A DNA stretch of 64,000 bases from Burkholderia pyrrocinia (GTDB lineage: Bacteria > Pseudomonadota > Gammaproteobacteria > Burkholderiales > Burkholderiaceae), in NCBI RefSeq assembly GCF_001028665.1, contig NZ_CP011504.1, positions 992,001 to 1,056,000 of the forward strand. The letters run 5' to 3'. The translations under genes and the position numbers were made by a program. The notes under the pieces are model-generated. The model was given only the letters and a program-made list of their open reading frames with translations. It ran no database searches and had not been told where the DNA came from. This document shows positions 8,762 to 18,174 of the stretch, piece after piece (the first letter of the stretch is position 1; each line of letters starts with the position of its first letter).

Positions 8762-10054
8762 ATGACCCTGTTGACCCCGGCCACCCCGGCCTACGAAGCC
8801 GGCGAAGCCATTCCGCGCCGCCGCTGGCTGCGCGTGATTCCGCCGCTGCTGCTCGCCTGCATCATTTCCTACATGGATCGCGTGAACATCGCGTTCGCGA
8901 TGCCCGGCGGGATGAACGCCGATCTCGGCATGGACGCAACGATGGCCGGCCTCGCCGGCGGCATCTTCTTCTTCGGCTACCTGTTCCTGCAGATTCCCGG
9001 CGGCCGGCGCGCGGCGCTCGGCAGCGGCAAGAAATTCATCGGGTGGTCGCTCGTGAGCTGGGCCGTGCTGTCGGTGCTGACCGGGCTCGTCACGCATACC
9101 TGGCAGCTGCTGGCGCTGCGCTTCCTGCTCGGGGTGGCCGAGGGCGGCATGCTGCCCGTCGTGCTCACGATGGTCAGCCACTGGTTCCCCGACCGCGAAC
9201 GCGGCCGCGCGAATGCGATGGTCATCATGTTCGTGCCGCTCGCCGGCATGATCACCGCGCCGCTGTCCGGCCTCATCCTCGCCGCGTACGACTGGCGTCA
9301 CCTGTTCTTCAGCGCGGGCGCGCTGTCGCTGCTGTGCCTGGTCGCGTGGATGCTGTTCGCCGACGACGGCCCGGAAACCGCGCGCTGGGTGTCGCCGCGC
9401 GAGAAGGCGTACATCCTCGACGCGCTGCGCGACGAGCAGGAACGCAAGCGCGCGGCCGGCGCGCCGGCCGCCGCGTCGTTCGGCGAGATGCTGCGCAACC
9501 CGACGATCTGGCTGCTCATCGCGATCAACTTCTGCTACCAGGTCGGCATCTACGGCTATACGATGTGGCTGCCGACGCTGCTGAAAAACCTCACGCATGG
9601 CGGCATGGGACAGGTCGGCCTGCTCGCGATGCTGCCGTATGTCGCGATGGTGATCGGGATGTTCGTCACGTCGTATTTGTCTGACCGAACCGGCAAGCGC
9701 CGCCTGTTCGTGCTGCTGCCGCTGGTCGGCTTCGCCGCGTGCCTCGCGCTGTCGGTGCTCACGCACGCGTCGATGGCCGTGTCGTTCACGTTCCTGATCG
9801 GCTGCGGCTTCTTCCTGCAGGCGGCCGCCGGCGTGTTCTGGGCGATTCCGCCGAAGCTCTGCAGCGTCGAGACGGCCGGCAGCGCGCGCGGCCTGATCAA
9901 TGCACTCGGCAATCTCGGCGGGTTCTGCGGCCCGTATGCGGTCGGCGTGCTGACCCAGCACGTGAGCGCGGCGGCCGGCGTGCTCAGCCTCGCGGTCACG
10001 CTCGCGGTGGCCGGCCTGCTCGCGCTGACGCTGCCGAAGCGCTGCGAAGACTGA
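8762..10054 (+). CDS. MFS transporter, anion:cation symporter family
   Basis: A 430-aa, twelve-helix permease with SYMDRVNIAFAMPGG after helix 1 and a central cytoplasmic loop (about 200-235). It belongs to the same broad group as the permease at 2995 but is clearly a different lineage. GGAGACACC immediately precedes the ATG, and it sits inside the catabolic operon, so it probably imports the acid or lactone substrate. The 128 bp before it hold no gene. Confidence 0.88.
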   Translation: MTLLTPATPAYEAGEAIPRRRWLRVIPPLLLACIISYMDRVNIAFAMPGGMNADLGMDATMAGLAGGIFFFGYLFLQIPGGRRAALGSGKKFIGWSLVSWAVLSVLTGLVTHTWQLLALRFLLGVAEGGMLPVVLTMVSHWFPDRERGRANAMVIMFVPLAGMITAPLSGLILAAYDWRHLFFSAGALSLLCLVAWMLFADDGPETARWVSPREKAYILDALRDEQERKRAAGAPAAASFGEMLRNPTIWLLIAINFCYQVGIYGYTMWLPTLLKNLTHGGMGQVGLLAMLPYVAMVIGMFVTSYLSDRTGKRRLFVLLPLVGFAACLALSVLTHASMAVSFTFLIGCGFFLQAAAGVFWAIPPKLCSVETAGSARGLINALGNLGGFCGPYAVGVLTQHVSAAAGVLSLAVTLAVAGLLALTLPKRCED

Positions 10055-10102
10055 ACCCTGATACCTGATAAGCAGCCCCGCGAACGAAATGACGGAGACA
10101 CC

Positions 10103-11050
10103 ATGAACGACATCCTGCTGCTGGTGCAGAAATGCGCCCATACCTTCAGTTTCTACGACCTCGACACGAAAGCCGCGCTCAAGCACATCGTGCTGCCGAA
10201 CTTCCCGCACGAGTTCACCGTCGACGTGAACGAGCGCTACGCGTACGTCGGCATCTTCGGGATCGAGACCGCGTGGACGCGCGGCCATGAAGGCGACCAC
10301 CGGATCGCCGAGATCGACCTCGTCGAACGCACGCACACGCGCATGCTCGACCTGTGGCCGTACTACCGGCCGCACGGCATGGCGAGCGACCGCGACGGCC
10401 GGTTGTACGCGATGAGCGAGGCGCACGACATGCTGCTCGTGTTCGACGAGCCGACCCGGCAGCCGGTGCCGAACATGGCCGTGCCGTCCGGCGGCGTGAA
10501 GACGCACCTCGTGACGCTCACGCGCGACGCGAGCCGCGCGTACGGCGTGCACCTGCTGTCGAACACGGTCACGCAGTTCCACCCGCGCGACGCGACGGTC
10601 GCGCCGCGCGCGGTGATGCCCGGCCCGCGCCCCGAAGGCAATGCGCTGTCGGCCGACGAGCGCACGCTGTTCGTCGCGAATCGCGGCGACGACACGCTGG
10701 TCGAGATCGACACGGAGACGATGACCTGCGGCCGCCGCGTGAAGACGCGCAGCGATCCGAACCGCATCTACCGGACCAGCGCGCCGGACGGCCGCGACCT
10801 GCTGCTGCTGACCAATTCGGGCGAACGGTCGATCTCCGTGTTCGATGCACGCCAGCTCGAGGAGATCGAACGCATCGCGCTGCCCGCGAACCCGACCGCG
10901 CTGTCGTTCCATCCGTCGCGGCGCGTCGCCTACGTGTCGTTCCAGGACGACTACGTGCGCGAACTCGATCTCGATACCTGGCGTTTCGTCGGTGCGCTGG
11001 CGACGCTGCGCGAGCCCGATGCGTCGTACGTGCTCGCGGGAGCGCGCTGA
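10103..11050 (+). CDS. Beta-propeller (YncE/NHL-like) protein
   Basis: A 315-aa protein with repeated blades such as YAYVGIFGIE, GRLYAMSEAHDMLLVFD, RTLFVANRGDDTLVEID and RVAYVSFQDDYVRELDLD, typical of a seven-bladed YVTN-like propeller. There is no signal peptide, so a cytoplasmic location is likely. GGAGACACC precedes the ATG. It lies one nucleotide before the lactonase gene and may itself be a lactonase-type propeller or a binding protein. No catalytic motif was identified. Confidence 0.75.
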   Translation: MNDILLLVQKCAHTFSFYDLDTKAALKHIVLPNFPHEFTVDVNERYAYVGIFGIETAWTRGHEGDHRIAEIDLVERTHTRMLDLWPYYRPHGMASDRDGRLYAMSEAHDMLLVFDEPTRQPVPNMAVPSGGVKTHLVTLTRDASRAYGVHLLSNTVTQFHPRDATVAPRAVMPGPRPEGNALSADERTLFVANRGDDTLVEIDTETMTCGRRVKTRSDPNRIYRTSAPDGRDLLLLTNSGERSISVFDARQLEEIERIALPANPTALSFHPSRRVAYVSFQDDYVRELDLDTWRFVGALATLREPDASYVLAGAR

Positions 11051-11051
11051 C

Positions 11052-12026
11052 ATGCGCGACGGAGCGCCGCCCGACGGATCGCCGCCCGACGGCATGCCGG
11101 ACGCGCTCGTCGATGCGCATCACCACCTGTGGCGGCTCGATGCGGACGCGCACTATCCGTGGCTGCAGACGCACTACGATCCGGCGCACTTCATGTTCGG
11201 CGATTACGCGGCGCTGTGCCGCGATTTCGGCGTGGACGAATTCCGGCACGCGGCGCAACGCGCACCGATCGTCGCCAGCGTGCATGTCGAGGCCGAACGC
11301 GCGCGCGACGAAGCACTGGCGGAAACGCGCTGGCTGCACGAGGTCGCGGCGGTGCATGGGCTGCCGTCGGCGGTCGTCGCGTGGGTCGACCTGCTGGCCG
11401 GCGATGCTGACGAACGGCTCGCCGAACAGGCCGCGTGGCCGCGCGTGCGCGGCGTGCGCTTCAAGCCGCGCACCGCATCGTCGCCGGATGCGCCCGTCGA
11501 CGGGCCCGGCACGCTGCACGATCCGCGCTGGCCGGCCGCGCTGGAACGCGTCGCCGCGCACGGCCTGTGCTGGGATCTGCGCGTGCCGTTCTGGCATCTC
11601 GGCGACGCGGCCGCGCTGCTCGCCGATGCACCCGCTGTCGACGTCGTGCTCGAACACGCCGGGCTGCCGTGGGATCGCTCGGACGCAGGGCTCGCGCGCT
11701 GGCGCCGCGGCATGGAAGCGCTCGCGGCATCGCCGCGCGTGGTCGTGAAGATTTCCGAACTCGGCTTGCGCGACGCCGCGTGGAACGACGCGGACAACGC
11801 GCGGATCATTCGCGACACGATCGCGATCTTCGGCTGGGAACGCTGCCTGTTCGCCAGCAACTTCCCGGTGGCCGGCCTGCGCGTGTCCTATCCCGGGCTG
11901 CTGCGCACGTTCGCCCGTGCGATGACGAACCTCGACGACGCGGCACGCCGCGCGATCTGGCATGACAACGCGGTGCGCGTTTACCGGATTGCCCTCGACG
12001 AGCCATCCCGGCCGGCTGGCGGATAA
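11052..12026 (+). CDS. COG3618-type amidohydrolase, probable sugar lactonase
   Basis: A 324-aa TIM-barrel amidohydrolase with the metal-binding motif VDAHHHLW (H23-H25). This is the family of L-rhamnono-1,4-lactonase and L-fuconolactonase, which fits the dehydratase upstream. The C-terminal motif reads LFASNFPVAGL, where many relatives have GSDWPV; the Asn at the usual Asp position suggests a distinct subgroup. The start is one base after the propeller stop, so the two are translationally coupled. It ends the catabolic operon. Confidence 0.82.
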   Translation: MRDGAPPDGSPPDGMPDALVDAHHHLWRLDADAHYPWLQTHYDPAHFMFGDYAALCRDFGVDEFRHAAQRAPIVASVHVEAERARDEALAETRWLHEVAAVHGLPSAVVAWVDLLAGDADERLAEQAAWPRVRGVRFKPRTASSPDAPVDGPGTLHDPRWPAALERVAAHGLCWDLRVPFWHLGDAAALLADAPAVDVVLEHAGLPWDRSDAGLARWRRGMEALAASPRVVVKISELGLRDAAWNDADNARIIRDTIAIFGWERCLFASNFPVAGLRVSYPGLLRTFARAMTNLDDAARRAIWHDNAVRVYRIALDEPSRPAGG

Positions 12027-12094
12027 CGCTGCCTTTACGCGTCTTTCTCCATCCCGTCGATCGGGCATGGCGTAAGCCGTCATCCGTTCGCAGC

Positions 12095-12111
12095 GCCGGC
12101 AACATGCCGGC
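12095..12111. terminator. Hairpin between convergent genes
   Basis: GCCGGCA and its complement with a 3-nt loop, between the lactonase stop and the convergent hydrolase stop. There is no T-run, so efficiency is uncertain. Confidence 0.35.
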
Positions 12112-12119
12112 CCCCATCG

Positions 12120-12935
12120 TCACGACTCCAGCCGCCCCATCCTGCGCGCCATCGCCGGGCTCACCGCATGCCCCGGATCGAACCCGAAGAATTCGAGCAC
12201 GTGCCGCGCGACGTCGTCGCGATCGTTGTCCGCGCAGATCATGTGATAGCTGTTCTCCAGCACGATCCCGCGCGCGTCGGGCATCTTCTCCAGCAGGAAA
12301 TCGGCCGAGCGCAGGCTCGTCAGTTCGTCCTCGCGCGCATGCACGACGAGCGTCGGGCACCGCGTACCGGCCGCGGCTTCCAGCGCCCAGTCGCGCATCC
12401 GGTCGACCTGCCGCACACATGCAAGCGGCACCCACGGATAGTGGAAACTGTCCTGCCGCTCGAACTTCTTCTTCACGATCGCGCGGATCGTCGCATTCTT
12501 GATGCCGAACGGCTCGCCTTCCTCGACGCGCATCCGTTCGGCCACGCCCGGCACGCGATACAGCACGTGCCGCAGCGACCGGTACCACGGCGTCGACCAG
12601 CCGTCGATGAACACCGGCGTGGCCAGCAACGCGAGCCGGCCGCGCGCATGCTGCACGCGGTGGCACAGCAGCAGCGCGGCCAGCGCGCCCATGCACATGC
12701 CCGCGACATGCAGCGTGTCGTACTCGCTTTCCAGCGCGCGATACTGTTCGATCACCGCGTCGAGCCACGCCTCCGCGCGCACGCCGACCAGATCCTCGGG
12801 GCGCGTGCCGTGCCCCGGCAGCGTGATCATGTGCGTGTCGCCGCCCGCGCGCCGCATCGCCTTGTGCAGCGAACCGAGATCGTATTGCGTGCCGCCGAGC
12901 CCGTGGATCAGCAACACGCCCGTGCGGCCTGTCAT
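12120..12935 (-). CDS. Alpha/beta hydrolase with Cys at the nucleophile position
   Basis: A 271-aa carboxylesterase/lipase-like hydrolase with the oxyanion motif LLIHGLGGT, the nucleophile elbow G79-M-C81-M-G83, the acid in HAREDELT and the base in NSYHMI. Serine is expected at the elbow, but the codon is TGC (Cys). Dienelactone hydrolases naturally use Cys, so the enzyme may still be active with altered specificity. No signal peptide is seen. It lies 13 nt after the MASE1 gene and is probably in its operon. Confidence 0.85.
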   Translation of the reverse strand: MTGRTGVLLIHGLGGTQYDLGSLHKAMRRAGGDTHMITLPGHGTRPEDLVGVRAEAWLDAVIEQYRALESEYDTLHVAGMCMGALAALLLCHRVQHARGRLALLATPVFIDGWSTPWYRSLRHVLYRVPGVAERMRVEEGEPFGIKNATIRAIVKKKFERQDSFHYPWVPLACVRQVDRMRDWALEAAAGTRCPTLVVHAREDELTSLRSADFLLEKMPDARGIVLENSYHMICADNDRDDVARHVLEFFGFDPGHAVSPAMARRMGRLES

Positions 12936-12948
12936 GACACGTGTCCGC

Positions 12949-14241
12949 TCATTCGTCCGCCGGCCACACGCGCTCGATCTGCCAGACGCCCGCGACCACC
13001 GTCACGTCGACGTTCGAATCGAGCAGCGGCGCGCCGTGATCGGTAATCGTCTGCGTGCCGCCGTCGCGCTGCACGACGCGCAGCGACAGCGACGCGCGAT
13101 CCTCGCCCGCGATCTCCGCATTCCAGTAGTCGCTCAGCGCAGCGCGGTCGCCCGGCTGCACGCGTTCGAGCACGAGCGGCACGCTCGCGATCTGCGCGTG
13201 TTCGACGCCGACGCCGAACACACGCTCGACGTCGCCGCTCCACTCGATGCGGCCCGACTCCGGATCGAGCACGTATGCGATCTGGCCGGCGCTCGCGAGC
13301 GCGAGCTCCATGTTGTTCTGCAGCACCGCCGCATGCTCGTGCACGCGTTCGCGCGTCGTCTTCAGCGTGCTCACCGTCAGCACCAGCAGCGACGCGACCG
13401 CCAGATAGAGCTGCGCTTCGAGCAGCGAACTGCCGTAGTGCTCGTGGAACGACGCGAACGGGCCGTCGCCCTGCGCGGTCTGCTCGATGACGATCAAGGC
13501 AAATACCAGCACCGACGACGAACCCGCGCGGCCGCCGAGCAGCAGCGTCACCGCGACGGTCAGGAACAGCGGGATATACGTGAGCGCGAAGCCGGCGCCC
13601 GTGCCGAATTTCTGCGACGTGTCGCCGTCGAAGATCACCAGCGCGACGATCGCGAGCAGCACGAACGAGACGACGCCGAGCATCAGGTCGAAGCGCTCGT
13701 GATCGCCCGAACGGTGCGCGCGAAAGCGCGACCACGACGCGAGCACCGGCGTGACCAGCAGCACGCCGACGAAATCGGACGCGGCCCACACGAACCACAC
13801 GTCGAAGAACGACGCGTCCTTGAGCGTCGCGTACCACGCCGCGCCGCCGATCGCGCCGACGACGCCCGCGATCAGCCCGGCGAGAATCACCGAGCGCAGG
13901 AAATACAGCCCTTCGAGCGAGAAGCGCACGCGCTGAACGAGCCACACCGCGAGCGCGGCCGCGCCGACCTCGTCGACCGTAAACAGCGTCGCGTTGACCA
14001 GGCTGCCGTGTTCGATGCCGGTCAGCGCGAGCTGCGCGACGAGGAACGAGCCGGCCAGCGTCAGCCATTCTCGCAGCGGCCGCAGCATGAACGCGCCGAC
14101 CGTCACGCCGGCCGGCAGCCAGATATAGCCCGTCAGCCGGACGGGGCCGTTGAACGCGTGCGAGATGTAGCCGGTCGCGAGATACAGCGCCGCCCAGAGC
14201 AGCGCCGCGACGAGCCCCGGGCGGGAACGTTTGGTGTCCAT
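12949..14241 (-). CDS. MASE1-PAS membrane sensor without output domain
   Basis: A 430-aa protein. The first ~290 residues form eight or so hydrophobic segments with the MASE1 pattern GYIWLPAGV...LPL-type loops (here WLPAGVTVGAFMLRPLREW). A coiled stretch (about 300-325) leads to a PAS-like domain (about 325-425, GQIAYVLDPESGRIEWSGDVERVFG). MASE1 proteins normally continue into GGDEF, EAL or kinase domains, but here the protein stops after PAS. The start ATGGACACC is placed where the first membrane segment begins; the frame is open further upstream. The hydrolase follows directly. Confidence 0.8.
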   Translation of the reverse strand: MDTKRSRPGLVAALLWAALYLATGYISHAFNGPVRLTGYIWLPAGVTVGAFMLRPLREWLTLAGSFLVAQLALTGIEHGSLVNATLFTVDEVGAAALAVWLVQRVRFSLEGLYFLRSVILAGLIAGVVGAIGGAAWYATLKDASFFDVWFVWAASDFVGVLLVTPVLASWSRFRAHRSGDHERFDLMLGVVSFVLLAIVALVIFDGDTSQKFGTGAGFALTYIPLFLTVAVTLLLGGRAGSSSVLVFALIVIEQTAQGDGPFASFHEHYGSSLLEAQLYLAVASLLVLTVSTLKTTRERVHEHAAVLQNNMELALASAGQIAYVLDPESGRIEWSGDVERVFGVGVEHAQIASVPLVLERVQPGDRAALSDYWNAEIAGEDRASLSLRVVQRDGGTQTITDHGAPLLDSNVDVTVVAGVWQIERVWPADE

Positions 14242-14609
14242 CGAGGATTCCTGTGTGCTGCGCCGTGCGGGCGAGCGCGCCGGCCGCGTTGTCAGCGGCG
14301 GGTGCGCCGACCTCCGGCACGTACGCGATGTGCGCATGATATGCGGACGGGGCAGGCCTTGGAATACCGGCAGGACCGCATCGGCGGCCGCCACCGAGGG
14401 CCCGCGACGCCCGGTGCTTGTGACCGGAAAACACGGGAAAAGATCGCGGGCGAATGGGTGCTGCCGACCGAAAGCCTCGGGCAAGGTCGCTAGAATTGTG
14501 CTGACCGGCTGAACGGCAGTCGATTCGAAAGAAATACGAAAGCATTGCGCTTCGCGTCCCGGAGACCCATTCAGTTCGCAATCAGCGTTGGAGCGAACAA
14601 TTACCCGCC
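14242..14609. other. Divergent promoter region, MASE1 and GNAT genes
   Basis: No gene is seen here. TAGAAT at 14491-14496 could be a -10 element for the acetyltransferase. Nothing else stands out. Confidence 0.4.
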
Positions 14610-15047
14610 ATGACACCCGCAATCAACCTGCGCACCGCATCCCCCGCCGACCTCCCCTTCCTGCTGACGCTCCGTCAACTCACGATGTCCGAGCACCTGC
14701 AACGGGTCGGCGCGCCGGCCGACGACGAAGCGCACGACCGGCGCATCCGTGCGCATTTCGACGACGCGATGATCGTCTGCGAAGGCGCCACCGCCATCGG
14801 CTTGCTGAAAGTGACGCGCGGCGCCGGCGAATGGCACGTCCATCAGATCCAGATCCTCCCTGCCCGCCAGGGCCAGGGCATCGGCGAGGCCGTGCTGCGC
14901 GAATTGCTGAGCGACGCGGCATGCGCGAACGTGCCGGTGTCGCTCAGCGTGCTGCACGGCAACCCCGCACGGCGGCTCTACGAACGGCTCGGCTTTCGCA
15001 TCGAGTCGGAAACGGAAACGAGCGCGAGCATGATCTGGCGCGCGTAG
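14610..15047 (+). CDS. GNAT-family N-acetyltransferase
   Basis: A 145-aa GNAT enzyme. The acetyl-CoA pyrophosphate loop is visible as ILPARQGQGIGEAVL (about residues 88-102), followed by NPARRLYERLGFR, the usual motif B. It transfers an acetyl group to an unknown amine. It stands alone, convergent with the PPIase gene 22 nt away. Confidence 0.85.
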   Translation: MTPAINLRTASPADLPFLLTLRQLTMSEHLQRVGAPADDEAHDRRIRAHFDDAMIVCEGATAIGLLKVTRGAGEWHVHQIQILPARQGQGIGEAVLRELLSDAACANVPVSLSVLHGNPARRLYERLGFRIESETETSASMIWRA

Positions 15048-15069
15048 CGCCCGCCGTTTCGCCGCTGCA

Positions 15070-15927
15070 TTACTGCGTGATCTTCGCGTCCTTCAGCAGC
15101 GTGCCCATCATCTGCGCGCTCGCCTTCTCGACCGCAATCGCCTGCAGTTGCTGCTGAAGCACCGGCTTCGCAGTCTCGAAGCCCGGCACCTGCGTCGGCC
15201 GCTTCGCATCCAGCTTCACGATGGCCCGCACGCCATCGACCGGAATCGAATCCTTCGTCGCGGCGCCGACCGTCAGTTTCTCGAGCGCCTGTGCGATCGG
15301 CAGCGGCAATCCGGCCGTCTTGCCTTCCGCCGCCGGCGTATTGAAGCTCACCCACGGCAGCTCGCCGCCGGCATCGCGGCTCGGCGCCATGCTGTACTGG
15401 CGCGCCAGCCCGTCGAACGACTTGCCCGACTTCAGCTCGCTCAGCACGGTCGCGGCCGTCGCCGGATCCTTGACGATGATCAGCCGCGGCTTGTACTCGT
15501 TCTTGCCGAGCGCCGCGACGAGTGCGTCGTAGCGCGCCTTGACCTGTTCGTCGGTCACCGGCTCGGGCTTCAGGTTGTCGCGCACGTACAGTTGCACTTC
15601 GGCAGTCGCCTTCGCCTGCTGCATCGCCGCCTTGACCTCGGGCTTGTCGCCGTAGTTCGCCTTCTCGGCGGCCTGCTGAACCAGCACGCGCGTGATCAGT
15701 TGCTGCTTGATCGCGTCGCGGATCTGCGGCGAGTCGGGCTGCCCCGACGCGCGCAGCACCGCATCGACGTCCGCCTGCGTGATCGCCGTGCCGTTGACGG
15801 TCGCGACGGTGGCCGTCGCGCCGGACGGCTGCGACGCAGCCGCCGTCTGTGCGTGGACAGGACCGCTCAGCGCGACGGCCAGCACGGCAATCAGCAACAG
15901 GCGGTTCGGTGTGGTTTTCATCTTCAT
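15070..15927 (-). CDS. Periplasmic parvulin-type peptidyl-prolyl isomerase
   Basis: A 285-aa protein with a signal peptide cut after VHA (about residue 26), an SurA-like N-terminal chaperone segment (VATVNGTAITQADVDAVL), then a rotamase domain (about 145-235) with the parvulin stretch SFDGLARQYSMAPSRDAGGELPWV. It should assist folding of exported proteins. It is a single gene. Confidence 0.88.
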   Translation of the reverse strand: MKMKTTPNRLLLIAVLAVALSGPVHAQTAAASQPSGATATVATVNGTAITQADVDAVLRASGQPDSPQIRDAIKQQLITRVLVQQAAEKANYGDKPEVKAAMQQAKATAEVQLYVRDNLKPEPVTDEQVKARYDALVAALGKNEYKPRLIIVKDPATAATVLSELKSGKSFDGLARQYSMAPSRDAGGELPWVSFNTPAAEGKTAGLPLPIAQALEKLTVGAATKDSIPVDGVRAIVKLDAKRPTQVPGFETAKPVLQQQLQAIAVEKASAQMMGTLLKDAKITQ

Positions 15928-16239
15928 CGTTTCGTCGCTTCGTGCTCAAGGAACGCGGCATGGGCTGCCGCGCAGGTTCGTCGGCGCTGCAATGCGCCGG
16001 CGCAACCGTTCATTCGGGTTCATCATCGCGAGCACAGGCAGCCTCCGCCCGTGCCGCTATCATTGTGCACGGAACCGCGTTTATGCGTCGGGAGGTTGGA
16101 GACGGCCGACAAAGGCGGCGAGGCGCGCGTTGCGCGCGCCCCGTTCAACGGAAACGTCGAATACGATCGTTGCTTCGCGAGCCAGTCCGCCAGTCGAAGC
16201 GGCGACGTGCATGCGTCACCGGCATCGGCCGCACCGCCG
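15928..16239. other. Intergenic region with a GC hairpin
   Basis: No gene is seen. A perfect 8-bp stem (GGCGCGCG at 16123-16130 with 16134-16141) lies past the stop of the leftward propeller gene and could end its transcript, although it lacks a T-run. Confidence 0.35.
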
Positions 16240-18174
16240 TCAAGGCGTCCATCGATACACGGTGATGCTGTTCCCCTTCACGTTGTTCTTCATCACCACA
16301 TACTCGCCGTTCGATCGGCGGTACGCGCGAATGCTGTACATCGCATCGATCGCGCTGCTGGTATCCACGGTCGCGGGGCTCGCGTTGACCAGCGTGGTGT
16401 CGAGGTTGCCAGTGGTGAGGTTGAACGCGTCGACATTAGGCCAGAGCGGCCCGCTGCTGCTGAACCAGTAGCCGACGAACAGATGGTTGCCGGCCGCGTC
16501 GATCGATTTCGCGCCGCTGTGCGGCAGCGTGATCACCGGATCCGGCTTCGTCGTGTTGCCTGCGCTCCAGCCGTGATACACCTCGATGCGCGTGCCGATC
16601 GACGTCCAGTCGTTGGTCCCGACCGCGCCCTGCGCGAGCACCATCGTGTCGCTGTCCGCGAGGTAGACGATGCGCGTCAGCGGCTGGATGCTGGCGGGAA
16701 CGCGGGTCGCGACGCCCGGCCCCCATGACGGCTTGCCGCTCGCGTCGAAACCGGTCAGCGGGTAGTGGTAGATCGCGCCGGTCTTGTCGAGGCCGGCCCA
16801 CACGCCGCCCTTGCTGTCGATGCTGAACCCGCTCGTGACGCGCTGCGTCGTGTTGAACGCCGGGCCCGGAATCGATCCGTCCGGAATCGCGATATAGCCG
16901 TTCGCCGCGTTGAAATGGAAGAAGTAGAAGACCGGCGGGTTCTGCCCCGCCGCGACGAGGATCCGGTTCGCGCCGACGGCGGTGAGCAGCCCGAAATGCT
17001 CGTCGCGCTGCGTATCGCTCATGTTGATGCGCGGATCCGACGGGTACGCGAACGGATCGACGGTGTTCGCGACGAACGTGCCGCCCGCGCTGCCGCTGTA
17101 CACGTGCGTGCCGCCGTAGAACAGCGCGCCGTCCGTGACCGGGTCCGGCGCGGCGATGCCTTCGAAGTTCAGCGACTGCAGCGTCCAGCGCAGGCTGCCG
17201 GCGCTGCTGTACGCATGAATGTCGGTGGCGCCGTTGCGGCCGAGATCCCAGCTTCCGCCCCACGGGTTGTTGAGCACATACAGATTGCCGGCGCTGTCCT
17301 TGCCGATCCCGGCGATGCGCGTGAAGCGCTTCGCGCCGACCTGCCCCTTGATGCCCGTCGTCGTGTCGAGAAAACCGCCGCGCACGCCGAACGTGCCGGC
17401 CTGCGCGGGCCGGCCCGTCACCGTATAGCGCTTGATGTTCATGTCGGGGCCTTCGTCGCCCACCATCAGCTGCCCGGCCGCCGCATCGAAAACCAGCGCC
17501 GACGGCTGCGACCCGGCCGGCATCCGGATCGTGTTCAGCAGCGCGCCGGCCGGGCTGAAGCCGACGACCGAGCCTGCGCTCTTCTGCGCGACCCACACGT
17601 TGCCCGCGCCATCCACCGCGAGCGCGCCGGGCCCCGACACGTTGATGTCCCGCTGCCAGACGCCGTCGGTGGTGAACACGCGAACGCGGTTGCCGTAGAA
17701 GTCGCTCGCATAGAGCAGCGAGCCGGCCGTCGCGAGCCCGGTGACGACGTCGATGCGCGGCTGGTTGGTCGCCGCGCTGATCTGGATCACGCGGTCGCGA
17801 TACTTCGTGGCGCGGTTGTAGCGCCCGACCGCGCCGCTGCCGTAGGTTTTGCCGGGTTGCAGCGCGACGAACAGCGACGTCGCGTTGCCCGTGATCGCGC
17901 TGCCCTGGAATTCCGAATGCGTGCCCATCGAGCCGACGCTCTTGCCGTTCTGGTAGATCGCGACACCGCCTTCGTCTTCGTCCCACATCGACGCCGTGTA
18001 GATGACGCCTTCGGGCGCGACCCACATCGAACGCGCGACGTTGCCGACGTGGGCCGCGAGCGTGCCGTACGTGTTCGCCAGCCAGTCGGTGGTGTTGCCT
18101 GCGTGAGCGGCCGGCGCGATCGCGGCGATCGCTGCGGCAAGAAGTGCAGCCTGAATACGTTTTCCAGCAACCAT
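16240..18174 (-). CDS. Secreted NHL/beta-propeller-type protein
   Basis: A 644-aa exported protein. MVAGKRIQAALLAAAIAAIA is followed by a signal-peptidase site at AHA. The mature part has repeated blades such as GALAVDGAGNVWVAQKSAG and SFSIDSKGGVW-like repeats, suggesting one or two propellers. The start is set at 18174, where the signal peptide begins; ten more in-frame residues exist upstream. No catalytic motif is evident. It may bind or hydrolyse extracellular polymers; function unknown. Confidence 0.78.
   Translation of the reverse strand: MVAGKRIQAALLAAAIAAIAPAAHAGNTTDWLANTYGTLAAHVGNVARSMWVAPEGVIYTASMWDEDEGGVAIYQNGKSVGSMGTHSEFQGSAITGNATSLFVALQPGKTYGSGAVGRYNRATKYRDRVIQISAATNQPRIDVVTGLATAGSLLYASDFYGNRVRVFTTDGVWQRDINVSGPGALAVDGAGNVWVAQKSAGSVVGFSPAGALLNTIRMPAGSQPSALVFDAAAGQLMVGDEGPDMNIKRYTVTGRPAQAGTFGVRGGFLDTTTGIKGQVGAKRFTRIAGIGKDSAGNLYVLNNPWGGSWDLGRNGATDIHAYSSAGSLRWTLQSLNFEGIAAPDPVTDGALFYGGTHVYSGSAGGTFVANTVDPFAYPSDPRINMSDTQRDEHFGLLTAVGANRILVAAGQNPPVFYFFHFNAANGYIAIPDGSIPGPAFNTTQRVTSGFSIDSKGGVWAGLDKTGAIYHYPLTGFDASGKPSWGPGVATRVPASIQPLTRIVYLADSDTMVLAQGAVGTNDWTSIGTRIEVYHGWSAGNTTKPDPVITLPHSGAKSIDAAGNHLFVGYWFSSSGPLWPNVDAFNLTTGNLDTTLVNASPATVDTSSAIDAMYSIRAYRRSNGEYVVMKNNVKGNSITVYRWTP

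Noticed and set aside
8738..11095. A 785-codon minus-strand frame over the MFS and propeller genes
   Set aside because: Shadow frame with Arg/His/Gln-rich composition and no start support.
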